64,000 bases of DNA from Azolla caroliniana (taxonomy: Eukaryota > Polypodiophyta), in assembly GCA_043228905.1 (NCBI GenBank), contig JBHGNT010000014.1, positions 6,200,001 to 6,264,000 on the forward strand. The letters are read 5' to 3'. Position 1 is the first letter of the stretch. Every line of letters starts with the position of its first letter. Positions 45,906 to 56,446 of the stretch are shown one piece after another. The translations under genes and the position numbers were made by a program. The notes under the pieces were generated by a model. It was not told where the DNA came from and did no database searches. It worked only from the letters and a program-made list of their open reading frames with translations.

Positions 45906-46480
45906 GTGACACCGAGAAGGAGAGAGATGATGATGTCCGGAATACCGAAGCTGAGGATGGATGGACATGTGCAGATAGAACGAAAAAGTGAAGACTTGTC
46001 AAATGCAGGGGGAGTGACCACAAAGATAAGCCGGAGACAAAGCCAATCGAAAAAGGGGGAGGTAAAGCCTACAAGGCCAAGAAGACCAAGACACGTACGT
46101 GGTCCGATGTCGTGAAGGGTCTGAAGATTAGGGACGAATTGCAGACAACCAATTCGGATGAGAGCTGGAATGAATAGGAGGAAACAGATTCGGAGGAGCC
46201 GAATCAACTGGAGGCCAAGCAGACACGAAGGCAACGACAATCATCACTGACACGGAGGAACCGACGGGTTGAGAAATGCCAGAGTCACGACAATGAGGGA
46301 GCTGACGAAGGCCAAGGGAGCAGACAAACTAACCGAGAATGTCAAGGTGGACGGAACAGGACGGGTCATGGGAAGAGGAATTGGACCGGACGACGAGCGT
46401 GAGCCAGCGAGAAGATGCTAGGGGGAGCCGGAGGAAAGGACCGATGTACACACATAGCGATCCAACCTCAAGTTGAGCTT
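45906..46480 (+). other. Non-coding or decayed tail of C9 between RNase H and the purine tract
   Basis: 575 bp, purine-rich, with short open runs rich in Lys/Arg/Glu but no family I recognise. Most copia elements have their purine tract close to the RNase H stop, so this is longer than usual. Confidence 0.5.
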
Positions 46481-46492
46481 CAGGGGGAGTAT

Positions 46493-46957
46493 TGTGCGGG
46501 AAAGCTCATCCGGATCAGGATTGGCTGAAAAAGCCAGAGCCGGATCGTTATCCGGATCAGGGAACCAGATAGGTACCCATATTAGTGTCCGGGTAGATCG
46601 GTATTCGGAACCTAGAGCTGGACCGGAGAACCGGATCGTACTCCGGAATAGTGATAATTGGTAGGCCGTTGGAGCCTACGGTCCGAGTCTAGTTCGTAGG
46701 CATATTCCTTAGAGTTAGTGTCAATTGCTCGTATGAGCATTGAAGTACATGTCAGCCCTTTTAAGGACTTGTATAAAAAGTGTTATGTAGGAAATTTGTA
46801 TGTACAGAGTGTGATTATTTTAAAATTGAGTTTATGTTGTTCTGCTCTCTCTTTGCCTCTCCCATGTATTCAAGCTTTCCATTAAACCTCCGTTTTGTGT
46901 TCTGTAATTAACCAGACTAACCTAATTTGTCTTAGCTTCCGCACAATATCTTTTACA
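46493..46957 (+). repeat. 3' LTR of C9
   Basis: Starts TGTGCGGGAAAGCTC after the purine tract and ends ATATCTTTTACA. It carries repeats of a GCCGGATC/CCGGATCAG type near 46510-46640. There is no second copy in the window. Confidence 0.75.
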
Positions 46958-47673
46958 TAAAGGAAGAAGAAAGAGAAGAGGGGCGGGGGCGGGAAGGAAA
47001 ATTTCTATAAGTCGAGGGCATGAAATGAAAATTTCAAATATTAAAGGGCATATGATAAAATTTTTAAAAACATGAGGGTAAAAATAAAAAATATAGAGAC
47101 CAAGGGGTACAAAACATAAACTCAACTCGCATGAAGAAACTGGATAATACACATACACAAAACATGATTTCACAGCCATTCCAAAGTGGACGAGCCAATT
47201 GGTGTGTGATCCAATCGAGAGATGTGTTGACTGAACAAGAAGGTTCAAGTCAAGAAATCTCTTATCAAAGTTATCAATCGTAGAGCTGCAATCTGGTTGA
47301 GGGATTTCTGATCGATGAGACAACTAATGGAGGTCTGGTCGATAAGAGTTGCAATGGCGAGTGGGTTCATCGTGTGATGCACTGTCCCACAGGCGTGCGA
47401 TGTGTTACCCGTAGGAGTGTATGGGGTGGTGTAAGGGTCAAACGTGATGAAGAGGGTTGTGGTATATGTGTAATGTATACGAGTGTGAGTGAGGATAAAT
47501 ATGTGTATGAACACATGCACAATTATGTGCATGTGTACAAGAATGTAACGGTCTTTTTTGTAACAATCATATTATGTAATCGTTACATTATGTACTAGAT
47601 ATAAACCCCTTATGGGGCATGCAATGAAATATACATTTTTCCCTCTCATTTGGTGTCATTCCTTGTTTCTCTC

Positions 47674-47719
<46 letters not shown>

Positions 47720-47789
47720 TTGTAACCCCCTTGGGAGGGGGGTGGAGCCATTCTTGGATCCATCCCCCTCCCAACTCGCTGTAGACAGC
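46958..47789. other. Unclassified AT-rich segment with a long CT microsatellite
   Basis: No protein similarity recognised. GTAATCGTTACATTATGTAC and GGGGCATGCAATGAAATATA look LTR- or leader-like. A (CT)n run occupies about 47667-47713. The segment lies between the end of C9 and the resumption of C8 RNase H text. Confidence 0.5.
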
Positions 47790-48460
47790 TAGTCTTAAGT
47801 CTCATCTACCTCACTATTACTCGACCCAACCTCAGCCACCCAGTCGGCCTCCTTAGCCAGTTTATGTAAACACCATGAACATTCACCTAGACTATGCTAA
47901 GAGAGTGTTATGATATGCAAGTGGGACGATGGATTAAGGCATTCTCTACAAATCAACCACATTGATTCAACTCGAAGCATACACTGATGCCAACTGGGCC
48001 GGCTACAAAGCCAATCGACAATCAACATCAGGATTCTTCTTCTCCCTCGGCAGTGGAGCCATATCATGGAGTAGCAAAAAGAAGCCGACAATCTCACAAT
48101 CGAGCACAAAAGTAGAATACAAGGGTGCAATCATGACAACATGCAAAGCCGTTTGCCTGAAGTGAATCTTGAAGGATTTTGGTGTTCCCATCACGGATTC
48201 GATTCTTCTGTACTACGACAACATGACCAACATTCATTTGGCTTAGGACCCAGTCTTTCACGCTCAAACCATGCATATTGAGGTGCACTATCACTTCATC
48301 TGAGAGCGTGTCCTAACTAGAGATATCGACCTGCAACACATCAGTACGAAACTGCAAATGGCCGACATCTTCAGAAGGCTTTGGGAGCCGATAAGTTGCG
48401 GTAGTTCACGACGAACCTAAGTCTTTCGACCGCCAACTAGTCGAGCTTGAGGGGGAGTAT
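47790..48460 (+). pseudogene. Copia C8 RNase H and purine tract
   Basis: Resumes with LSLIYLTITRPNLS, then YTDANWAGYKANRQSTSGFF, QSSTKVEYKGAIM and YYDNMTNIHLA. RNase H motifs are decayed (TEAEY to TKVEY). It ends TCGAGCTTGAGGGGGAGTAT (48441-48460), a purine tract identical in type to C4. About 100 codons of RT between 43491 and this piece are missing. Confidence 0.75.
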
Positions 48461-48765
48461 AGATAAGGAGTTGTTCGAAACGAAGTTGAACAGAACGTAA
48501 CTTCTATCATGCCCAATTGAAAAACTAAATGAAGATGTTGATAATTTGTGTTTACTATGTTCCTTTATCTTACCCTTTCCGTATTTCTTTCAGATGTCAT
48601 TCACGTAGTGAATATCTATTGAGAGACAACCTCACCATGGGCCGAATTGGCTGAAGAAGCCGAGAGCCAGATCCGTTGGAGACCAATCGGTTAGGCCCGA
48701 ATCGGCTGAATAAGCCGAAAGCCGAATCGGTTGGTAAACCGAATCGACTACCATTAGGGGTTTTC
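48461..48765 (+). repeat. Probable C8 3' LTR fragment
   Basis: Follows the purine tract and holds GGCTGAAGAAGCCGAGAGCC-type short repeats. It is cut by the C1d LTR start at 48766. No matching second LTR is present. Confidence 0.45.
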
Positions 48766-48828
48766 TGTTAGGAAACAGGTCCCTCCGGATGGGAAGTGAG
48801 AAGAGCAGCCTTGATGAGAATCCGGATC

Positions 48829-49414
48829 GGCATTATGTTTCAATACCAAAATGCTGTTAATCAGGTTTCGGTATTTCGGAAGCTAGTAAGACTCCAGTAC
48901 CAAGATGGCTCCAGCATGGCAGAGCACATGAATGCCTTCCAGGGGCTGATCCACCAGGCAGCATCATTGGAAGTACCTCTTGCCGATGAGGTACTAGCAC
49001 TACTCCTACTCGGTTCCCTCCCAGATAGCTAGGAGACGTTGGTTGTCACCTTGGGCAACGCCGGGCTGAAAGGGAAACGGTTATCCCTAGCAAGAGTGAT
49101 GTCGAGCTTGCTAGATGAAGAGGCGCGTCGGAAAGATAAGGATATGAGCTCCGACTCCAAAGCGATCCTAACCGAATCAGAACGTGGAAGACAAAGAAAC
49201 CGTAGTCCCTAGAACCGGGAAAAGTCAGGGACACGGTCAAAGTCAAGGGGAAGGCCTACTTGCTTCTATTGCGGCAAGCCGGGACACTTCCAGAAGAACT
49301 GTCGTCATTTCCGAAAAGACAAGGAAACCGATGGTACCGATTCGAAGCGGACACCGGACTGGAACGGTAAAGACCGGAGGGGGACGGACCGGAAGGGAAC
49401 GACGACAATCGCGG
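48829..49414 (+). pseudogene. Gag (middle to zinc knuckle) of C1d
   Basis: Starts at IGIMFQYQNAVNQVSVFRK, with ALLLLGSLPDS*ETLV (TAG at 49030) and a knuckle region CFYCGKPGHFQKNC near 49258-49299. A TAG at 49210 precedes it. The N-terminal third of Gag is deleted. Confidence 0.83.
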
Positions 49415-50265
49415 TGTCGTGCCTTTCGGCTCCAGATCGTTGCGTGAGTCGGGTGGGAACTACCGGGGTTTTGGACTAGGAGGAGGAAGAATTTGAGGCT
49501 AATCTAGTTATGAATATGAATAGATTATAAGAAAGAGATATAGAAACTTGTGAATCCCACAAGTATAATTGTTTTAGTTTATCTTAATCGTAGTAATAAA
49601 TTGAAATAGTTTAGAATAGATTAGAGTAGATTGAGAAAAGAGATCAAACCTTGTGAATCCCACAAGTATTACGTTAATCAATATTTATGTAAGAATATGA
49701 ATTTAGATTGAAAGAGATAGATTATATAAAACTTCGTGAATCCCACGATTCTATTTTATTATTGGTGTTTTAGGAAATATATCCAATTTCCCAAATATTT
49801 TACACACCTTTTACATTGTGCTCCTCATCCTTATATAGAGATGAGAGAGTCTTTTCCAACCCATGCGTTTTCTCTAACTATAGACTCCATGCTTTTTCTA
49901 TAGATAGATTATATGCTTTATCTAAAGTGATCATGCTTTTTCTAACTTGTGTGTTTTTTTTTATAAACTATAGTGTTCATACACGCTAGATATGCATGCG
50001 TAGCTTTTTCTTTTAGCATGCGTTTTTTTCTTTTAACTAAAGTTTATCCTACGTGAACTTTACTTTCTATGTGGGACATCTACTTTTTAACACTAATGAA
50101 ATGCTAGTGTAATGGTAAGACATTACATTATTAACATGGAGGTGCAAGGTTCGAATCTTGCCCTATGCATGTATGATTTATTTTGACATTTTATTCTATT
50201 TCTTCATATTTACTAAAACGTTACTTTATAAGTTTTTCATGTAGTGTACGAAATACACTACGACA
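49415..50265 (-). mobile_element. Solo LTR of the T3 gypsy family in C1d
   Basis: 851 bp. Its reverse complement begins TGTCGTAGTGTATTTCG and ends GAGCCGAAAGGCACGACA, very close to the T3-A LTR ends. Perfect 4-bp duplications GCGG flank it. It carries three GTGAATCCCAC motifs and a tRNA-like A/B-box stretch on the plus strand at about 50110-50165. Confidence 0.92.
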
Positions 50266-50816
50266 GCGGCAAGTGAAGAAGAGTTGATGCTCATCACCGA
50301 GGAGAGTGAGATAAACCTTGCCGGCGACGAGATGACCTGGGTGGTCGACTCTTGAGCGTCGTTCCACCTTACCCCGGACCGGAAATGCTTCTCATCCTAC
50401 TCAGCCGGTGATCACGGCTGTGTCCGGATGGGGAATGAAGGCACATGCCGAATTGTCGGCATAGGAGACGTGTGGCTGACAACACCAACCGGATGCAAGC
50501 TGATGCTGAAGGATGTCCGACACGTTCCGGAGGTGAATACCGGGGGCAGTTTGAGGAGTACTGTTGCTCGAAGGGAATCCGGCTCGAATTTACCGTGCCG
50601 AAGACGCCGGAACTAAATGGGCTGGCCGAGAGGATGAACGGGACCATAATGGAGAGGGTCCCGAGTATGCTGGCGCATGCAAAACTACCCAAGAAGTTTT
50701 GGGCTGAGGCACTGTCGACATCGACATATGTGATAAACAGATCACCCTCAGTACCCTTGGACGGAGACACAACATAGAGAGTCTGGACCAGTAAGGAAGT
50801 GTCCTACCGGCATCTG
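50266..50816 (+). pseudogene. Protease start and integrase core of C1d
   Basis: Protease loop WVVDS*ASFHLTPD: the Gly codon is a stop (TGA at 50353). After RHVPEV the sequence jumps to GGEYRGQFEEYC of the integrase at a shared GGAGGT, removing about 570 bp relative to C1a. The core's last motif (ELNGLAERMNGTI) is present. A TAG lies at 50775. Confidence 0.85.
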
Positions 50817-51451
50817 TGACAAGAACTGGACACTCCTTGTGCGCAACGTTCGGCCATAACCGAGGTTAAAATCATACACAAAAAACGGGAAATCAAACAC
50901 ACGACTCAAAGCCGAGAAGAATACACAGGATGTTTAACGTGGAAAACCCTGAGAGGGAAAAACCACAGGAGTCCACAGACTCCAAACTATTAGTATACAA
51001 TAATGTACAATGGTGGAGCACCGAGGCAACGACCTCGAGCTTGCTATCTTCGCCATAGTCGGCGGTTACAACAGAGATATGAAACCTTCGTCTCTTTCTC
51101 TCTCTCTCTCACTTTGTACACTGTTACACGCTCTCTCTTCTTGCACCAACAAGAATGACAACAACAACATTTTCAATAAGTTTTCCCTAAGTCATATTTA
51201 TACTAATATGAATTTTCGTCTATTTACAAATATAGCCCCGATGGACTCTCAAAAAACATATTTACGAATATGTCTCTTCATCCGGTGAGCACTCCTCACC
51301 GGGTCTGCACGCTCCGGCTCTCCGTAGCCGGGTACTCGTCATCCGGTTCTCACCGGGTCTGCACCATCCTACTCTCCGTAGCCGGGTACTCGTCATTCGG
51401 TTTCGGCACTGTTCTTCTCCTTTCCCATCCGGAGGGACCTGTCTCCCAACA
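50817..51451 (-). repeat. 3' LTR of C1c
   Basis: 635 bp, with two repeat units of the CTCCGTAGCCGGGTACTCGT type near 51310-51400. The 5' LTR has one unit, which explains its shorter length. Confidence 0.9.
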
Positions 51452-51614
51452 AACTCCCCCTTCACTCCGGCATGGGGTGTGTTACTAGTCCGATCCGCTT
51501 CCGGCATGCATCTAGCTTGTCAGATATCAACACTTTGGTCAGCATATCTGACTCGTTCTCGGCCGTGTGGATCTTCATCAGTGCGAACTCCTCATCATCT
51601 ACTTTATCCCGAAT

Positions 51615-52595
51615 CTAGTGATACCTTCGCTGGATATGCTTCATCTGGGAATGGTAGGCCGCATTCTTAGCAAGGTGGATGGCACTTTGACTACCGCAAT
51701 AGAGCCGGTATTCATCTTGTCGGATACCGAGATCTCCGATGAAGTCCTTCATCCATAATATTTCCTTGCCGGCTTCCACAGCCGCCATGTACTCCGCCTC
51801 CGTGGTTGACAATGCAACCGTCTTCTGCAGCCTCGACTGCCACGAAACAGCTCCCCCTTCATATGTCATTACATACCCGGTTGTAGACCGGATGGTATCC
51901 ACATCAGCCGACATGTCTGAATCGGTGAAACCGTCTAGTTGAGGTTTTCCGGAGCCGAATCGGAGACACATATTTGAAGTGCCCTTCAAATACCGGATTA
52001 TCCATTTGACCGCGTTCCAGTGCTCCTTGCCGGGATTGCTCATAAACCGGCTCACCACTCCGACTACGTATCCTATATCCAGTCGGGTACACACCATTGC
52101 GTACATTAGGCTCCCGACGGCAGAGGCATATGGAACCTTCATCATATCAGCCTTCTCTGCTTTCGTGTTCGGGCTTTGCTTACCGGATAACCTGCAGTTT
52201 GTCGGAAGTGTCGATCTGACCGGTTTCGCATTTGACATGTTGAACTGATGAAGCACCTTTGTCACGTACTTCTCCTGTGACAGCCACAATTGCTTCATTG
52301 ACCGGTTCCGGATGATATGCATCCCCAGCATCTGCCTTGCCGGACCCAAGTCTTTCATTGAGAAGGTCCGGTTGAGAGCCTTCTTCAGCATCCATATTTT
52401 GGCTTGGTGCCGTCCGACGATCAACATGTCGTCCACGTACAGAAGGAGTATCAGGAAGTCGCCTCCTTGGAACTTCTTCACAAACACGCAGTGATCGGCC
52501 TGTGTCTTGTGGTACCCTTGATCGGTCATGAAGGAGTCGAACTTTCGGTACCATTGCCGGGGGGCCTGCTTCAACCCGTAGAGGCTCTTCTTCAA
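51615..52595 (-). CDS. RT (part) and RNase H of C1c (open, 326 codons)
   Basis: Begins [20 protein letters not shown] and includes the polymerase box LLYVDDMLIVGRHQ (residues ~52-56 for YVDD). RNase H follows: FTDSDMSADVDTIRSTTGYV, STTEAEYMAAV and YCGSQSAIHLAKN. In the last motif the expected catalytic Asp (CDSQS) is Gly, so RNase H is predicted inactive. The true frame continues upstream, but a stop at about 52614-52616 (EEG*EH, from Lys) interrupts it. Confidence 0.88.
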   Translation of the reverse strand: MKKSLYGLKQAPRQWYRKFDSFMTDQGYHKTQADHCVFVKKFQGGDFLILLLYVDDMLIVGRHQAKIWMLKKALNRTFSMKDLGPARQMLGMHIIRNRSMKQLWLSQEKYVTKVLHQFNMSNAKPVRSTLPTNCRLSGKQSPNTKAEKADMMKVPYASAVGSLMYAMVCTRLDIGYVVGVVSRFMSNPGKEHWNAVKWIIRYLKGTSNMCLRFGSGKPQLDGFTDSDMSADVDTIRSTTGYVMTYEGGAVSWQSRLQKTVALSTTEAEYMAAVEAGKEILWMKDFIGDLGIRQDEYRLYCGSQSAIHLAKNAAYHSQMKHIQRRYH

Positions 52596-52613
52596 TCGAC
52601 AAACCAGGTGCTC

Positions 52614-52883
52614 CTACCCTTCCTCCACGAATCCTTCCGGTTGCTGCATGTAGATCTCCTCTTCGAGGTCTCCGTGAAGGAATGCCGTCTTCATGTCCAG
52701 CTGCTCTACCTCGAGATCCATGCTTGCCGCTATACTCAGCACCGTCCGGATGGAGGTCATCTTTACTACTGGGACAAATATCTCATCGAAGTCCACGCCC
52801 TTCTTCTGCTGGAACCCCTTCACCACGATCCTGGCTTTGTATCTCGGGGGGTTGCCGGCATCTCCCGGTTTCAACTTGTACAC
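52614..52883 (-). pseudogene. RT fingers region of C1c
   Basis: YKLKPGDAGNPPRYKARIVV through VKMTSIRTVLSIAASMDLEV and EEEIYMQQPEGFVEEG. It joins the RT-RNase H frame across a single stop. Its upstream join to the integrase frame is broken by a frameshift in an A/G-rich run near 52885-52910. Confidence 0.85.
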
Positions 52884-52887
52884 CCAC

Positions 52888-54648
52888 TTATTTCGGAGTG
52901 CCCGCTTTTTCTTTCAGCAGCTCCACCAATTCATACGTATGGTTCTCATGCAGGGAATCCATCTCATCCTGCATGGCACTTAACCATTTATGGCTGTGGG
53001 TGTCATCCTTCGCCTCTACGAAGCTTTCTGGCTCCCCCCCATCGGTTAGCAGCACATGCTCTGCATCCAGAAATCTCCGGGGGGACCGTTGTTTCTCTGA
53101 GAGGATATCCCCGTCTTTGGGCTTCGGTAACCGGCTCGTCCATTTTTCTTCATCCGAATCCGATTCGGGGTCTTTGCCAGTTCCAGTTTCAGCTTCCTCT
53201 ACTTCTTCTTCTGCCGGTTCGGTATCCTCACCGTAACCGGCTGGTTCCTCGAGTGCTAACCGGTCTCTTGTTGGTTGGGTCTGCTCATCGTAGAGCCGAT
53301 CCTTACCGGTCGACTCGGAGTTCATTATCTTCTTCTCCGACTCCCGGTCGGCGAGCGTCTTGTCCTCCATGAAGATAATATCTCGACTCCGGAATACCTT
53401 CTTGTCGACCAGGTCCCACACTCGGTAGCCGAACTCATCGTCGCCGTAACCGAGGAATATGCATGGCCGGGTCTTCGTATCTAGTTTTCCTCTCCGGTCC
53501 TTAGCTACATGCACATACGCAAGACACCCGAATACCTTCAGATGCCGGTAGGACACTTCCTTACCTGTCCAGACTCTCTGTGGCGTGTCTCCGTCCAAGG
53601 GTACTGAGGGTGATCTGTTTATCACATACATCGTTGTCGACAGCGCCTCAGCCCAAAATGCCTTGGGTAGTTTTGCATGCGCTAGCATACTCCGGACCCT
53701 CTCCATTATGGTCCGGTTCATCCTCTCGGTCAACCCGTTTAGTTTCGGCGTCTTCGGCACGGGAAATTCGAGCCGGATTCCCTTCGAACGACAGTACTCC
53801 TCAAATTGCCCCCGGTATTCACCTCCATTATCTGCTCGAACCGCCTTCAGCTTCCGGCCGGTTTCTCTTTCCACTCTCGCGTGGAGCTCTTTCAAGATGG
53901 ATAGCACCTGATCCTTTGTCTTAAATGGTGTGGCCCACAGCTTCCGGTTGTGGTCATCTATGAACGTCACGAAGTACTGCGCTTCGGCATGTGACTTCGT
54001 GTCCACTTGACACACATCCGTATGCACCAACTCCAGTGGCGCATTACGTCTCATCGGTGGCCTTGATCGGAAGGAGGTCCGGTTTTGTTTACCGGCCAGA
54101 CAATTAGTGCAATTCTCCAAGTGCAGGTTCTTCACTGGAATGAGGTTGTCGTCTGCAAGGCTCTTCATCCCCTTCTCGCTCATGTGGCACAATCTCTTGT
54201 GCCACAGCTCACCGGCAGTGTCGGATGCCACGTTCTCTTCTTCCGGGCATAACCGGGCAATCATCAGGTACAACGTGTTGACCTTCTGAGCCCGAGCCAC
54301 AATCAGGCTCCCTTTGCTGAACTTCATAACACTGTTCCGGATGCTACCCGTGTAACCTTCATCATCTAGCCGACCGGCTGATATCAGGTTCAGACGAACC
54401 TCCGGAACGTGTCGGACATCCTTCAGCAGCAGCTTGCATCCGGTTGGTGTTGTCAGCCACACATCTCCTATGCCGACAATTCGGCATGTACCTTCATTCC
54501 CCATCCGGACACAGCCGTGATCACCGACTGAGTAGGATGAGAAGCACTTCTGGTCCGGGGTAAGGTGGAACGACGCTTCGGAGTCGACCACCAAGGTCAT
54601 CTCGTCGCCGGCAAGGTTTATCTCACTCTCCTCGGTGATGAGCATCAA
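52888..54648 (-). CDS. Protease-integrase-linker of C1c (open, 586 codons)
   Basis: From MLITEESEINLAGDEM through the protease loop VVDSEASFHLTPD, where DSG is DSE. The integrase follows: zinc finger ELWHKRLCHMSEKGMKS and CTNCLAGKQ (the CxxC second Cys is Gly), core HTDVCQVD, VRADNGGEYRGQ, LNGLTERMNRTI (D, D, E kept). Then the tail CIFLGYGDDEFGYRVWD, the acidic linker, and the start of RT to TYELVELL. No stop in 586 codons, but the changed protease Gly and the zinc-finger Cys argue against activity. The start shown is the first Met of the open frame, not a real initiation site. Confidence 0.88.
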   Translation of the reverse strand: MMLITEESEINLAGDEMTLVVDSEASFHLTPDQKCFSSYSVGDHGCVRMGNEGTCRIVGIGDVWLTTPTGCKLLLKDVRHVPEVRLNLISAGRLDDEGYTGSIRNSVMKFSKGSLIVARAQKVNTLYLMIARLCPEEENVASDTAGELWHKRLCHMSEKGMKSLADDNLIPVKNLHLENCTNCLAGKQNRTSFRSRPPMRRNAPLELVHTDVCQVDTKSHAEAQYFVTFIDDHNRKLWATPFKTKDQVLSILKELHARVERETGRKLKAVRADNGGEYRGQFEEYCRSKGIRLEFPVPKTPKLNGLTERMNRTIMERVRSMLAHAKLPKAFWAEALSTTMYVINRSPSVPLDGDTPQRVWTGKEVSYRHLKVFGCLAYVHVAKDRRGKLDTKTRPCIFLGYGDDEFGYRVWDLVDKKVFRSRDIIFMEDKTLADRESEKKIMNSESTGKDRLYDEQTQPTRDRLALEEPAGYGEDTEPAEEEVEEAETGTGKDPESDSDEEKWTSRLPKPKDGDILSEKQRSPRRFLDAEHVLLTDGGEPESFVEAKDDTHSHKWLSAMQDEMDSLHENHTYELVELLKEKAGTPK

Positions 54649-54862
54649 CTCTTCTTCACTTGCCGCGATTGCCGTCGTTCCCTTCCGGTCCGGCCCCCTC
54701 CGGTCTTTACCGTTCCGGTCCGGTGTCCACTTCGAATCGGTACCGTCGGTTTCCTTGTCTTTTCGGAAATGCCGACAGCTCTTTTGGAAGTGTCCCGACT
54801 TGCCACAATAGAAGCAAGTAGGCCTCCCCCTTGACTTTGACCGTGTCCCCGACTTTTCTCGG
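54649..54862 (-). pseudogene. C-terminal Gag with zinc knuckle of C1c
   Basis: Encodes the knuckle CFYCGKSGHFQKSC (about 54772-54813) and a Lys/Arg/Asp-rich tail before protease. It is separated from the rest of Gag by T3-B; removing T3-B and one CCGG copy rejoins it to 61606. Confidence 0.82.
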
Positions 54863-55510
54863 TGTTGTGAAGAAAACCATCCCCTGGCGCAATCGGTGAA
54901 TAGCGCACATGAACTGGCCCTTCACGTGTGCGCACTCTTAATGTATATAATAGAGAATTAGGTACAGAGAGAGATCCGGGGTAGTTAGATTCGGTAGGTA
55001 GGAAGTAAATGAGGGAGACGGCTCCCTTCTTGACGCTATAAAGGAGAGGGAGACGCAGGGAGAAGATATAGCGCATTGAGGAGGACGAAGTGTTGTCGGA
55101 CCGGAACTGAACGCTTCTCCTCTGTCTGTTCTCTGTTGCCCTTCTCTGCAGGTTTCGGGAGGCTCGCGCTGCTTCGAGGAACGCCCCTGTGCTTCCGGCA
55201 GCACCTCCATCCTATTCCCATTTCGTGCGTAGACGAATAGGCATCGGCATCTGTCCGCCGGCCTGTTCGGTTGTAGCCGCTCGCGTGTTCTGCTGTGTAC
55301 TCGTTATTCGTTAATATACAAACACTTGTTTCTTCCTGTCTCTGTGTCCATTCGCGTCTTTTGTGTTGACGGGCCACGCCCCTGTGTTTCTTTGCTCATA
55401 CGTGACCGGGCGTCTCTCTCCTTCTCTTTCCCCTTCTATCACCTGCTCTTCGGTTCAAGAACCCGGTGGTCCCGCCTTGTTTCTCCATGCACGCGCGTAA
55501 CAACGCGACA
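54863..55510 (+). repeat. 5' LTR of T3-B
   Basis: 648 bp, with TATAAA at 55037-55042 in the context GACGCTATAAAGGAG. This is the expected promoter, and it is conserved at 61133-61138. Confidence 0.93.
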
Positions 55511-55570
55511 TCTTTGGTGAACCCGACGTGAAACAGGCGGCAGAGGAGTAGAAGATGAGGGGGTCAGATC

Positions 55571-56446
55571 TTGCAGATAGTGAGCGCGCGCGAGGGCACC
55601 GGCGCCCTTGACAGGGCTATTGAGGCGATCGTCGGTACGATCGGCCGGTTCAGTGTAAAGGATGCCACGAGTTATTTGGCGTCCTACTGGGCGGAGATGT
55701 TGATGAGGGATATCCCGGAAGAGAGGAGTCTCGCCGGATTCCCTCGAGTGGCGATGCCGGGCATCCATGCGGAGGTGCTCGAGTTCCGGGCGGAGAGACG
55801 GACCTGGGAAGAGTTCGAAGGACGGCTCCTGGAGAAATACGGGCTGGATGACGCGCTTCGACTTACGAAGCGAAGCTTCATGGAATGGGTGGAGTCCCCC
55901 AACAAAGGAAGAAATGCGTCAGTACTCCTCTGGGAGTTTGAGGAACGCTTTGCGCGCCTTTCGACGCTCGATCGGACTGTTCTGGACACAAGTCGTGTCC
56001 TACTGTTTGTGAAATCGGTTGACACACGGGATCGGGGGCAAGTTGGCTCCTTACTGGAAACCGAAGACGGGCTGACGACCGACTGGGCCGCGGTAAAGAG
56101 AGTCTGCGGCCGTTTTAACAAACGGTGGGAGTGGGCTGATACAGAGGCGACCGGGGCGGGACCTGTCGTAGCAAGGAAGCTCGAACCGATACCACAAGCA
56201 CGAAGGGAAGAGACCCGGGAGTGGCTCGAAACCGGTTCATCTTCGACCGGCGTGATCAGAGGCTCGTCCGGGGGAACAGCTCTGGAGGAGTTGACAGGAG
56301 TGGTAAAGGATCTCCAGATCGCCCAGGCTCGGAGGGAAGGCGGCGATCAGGCTCGTGACCGACGGCCTCCGGCAGGAAGTAGGTGCATGTGGTGCGACGA
56401 GGTCAGCCACATCCGGAAAGACTGCGGGACTTTATGGAGGCTTTGA
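55571..56446 (+). pseudogene. Gag of T3-B (open, 291 codons)
   Basis: Capsid-like protein: IGRFSVKDATSYLASYWAEM and RSFMEWVESPNKGRN blocks shared with T3-A, then FEERFARLSTLDR and a CCHC knuckle CMWCDEVSHIRKDC near the C-terminus. The N-terminal ~20 residues present in T3-A are missing or out of frame. A base loss after the knuckle ends the frame (LWRL*); the next frame continues RSQVVYLWEGRVHASD. It is intact enough to show the family's normal single-knuckle arrangement. Confidence 0.88.

Larger units (their letters stand above)
43492..46957 (+). mobile_element. Copia C9, 5'-truncated element with 3' LTR
   Basis: Contains integrase core end, RT, RNase H, a 580-bp non-coding stretch, purine tract CAGGGGGAGTAT (46481-46492) and a 465-bp LTR ending CTTTTACA (46493-46957). 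It starts abruptly inside the integrase core, so the left half is lost. Confidence 0.82.

Noticed and set aside
45906-46480. Envelope gene in C9
   Set aside because: No signal peptide, transmembrane segment or coiled coil can be read. Only left as an unexplained stretch.
52404-53372. 322-residue plus-strand ORF and similar plus-strand ORFs over C1c
   Set aside because: These are shadows of the minus-strand copia integrase/RT frames, whose motifs are clear.
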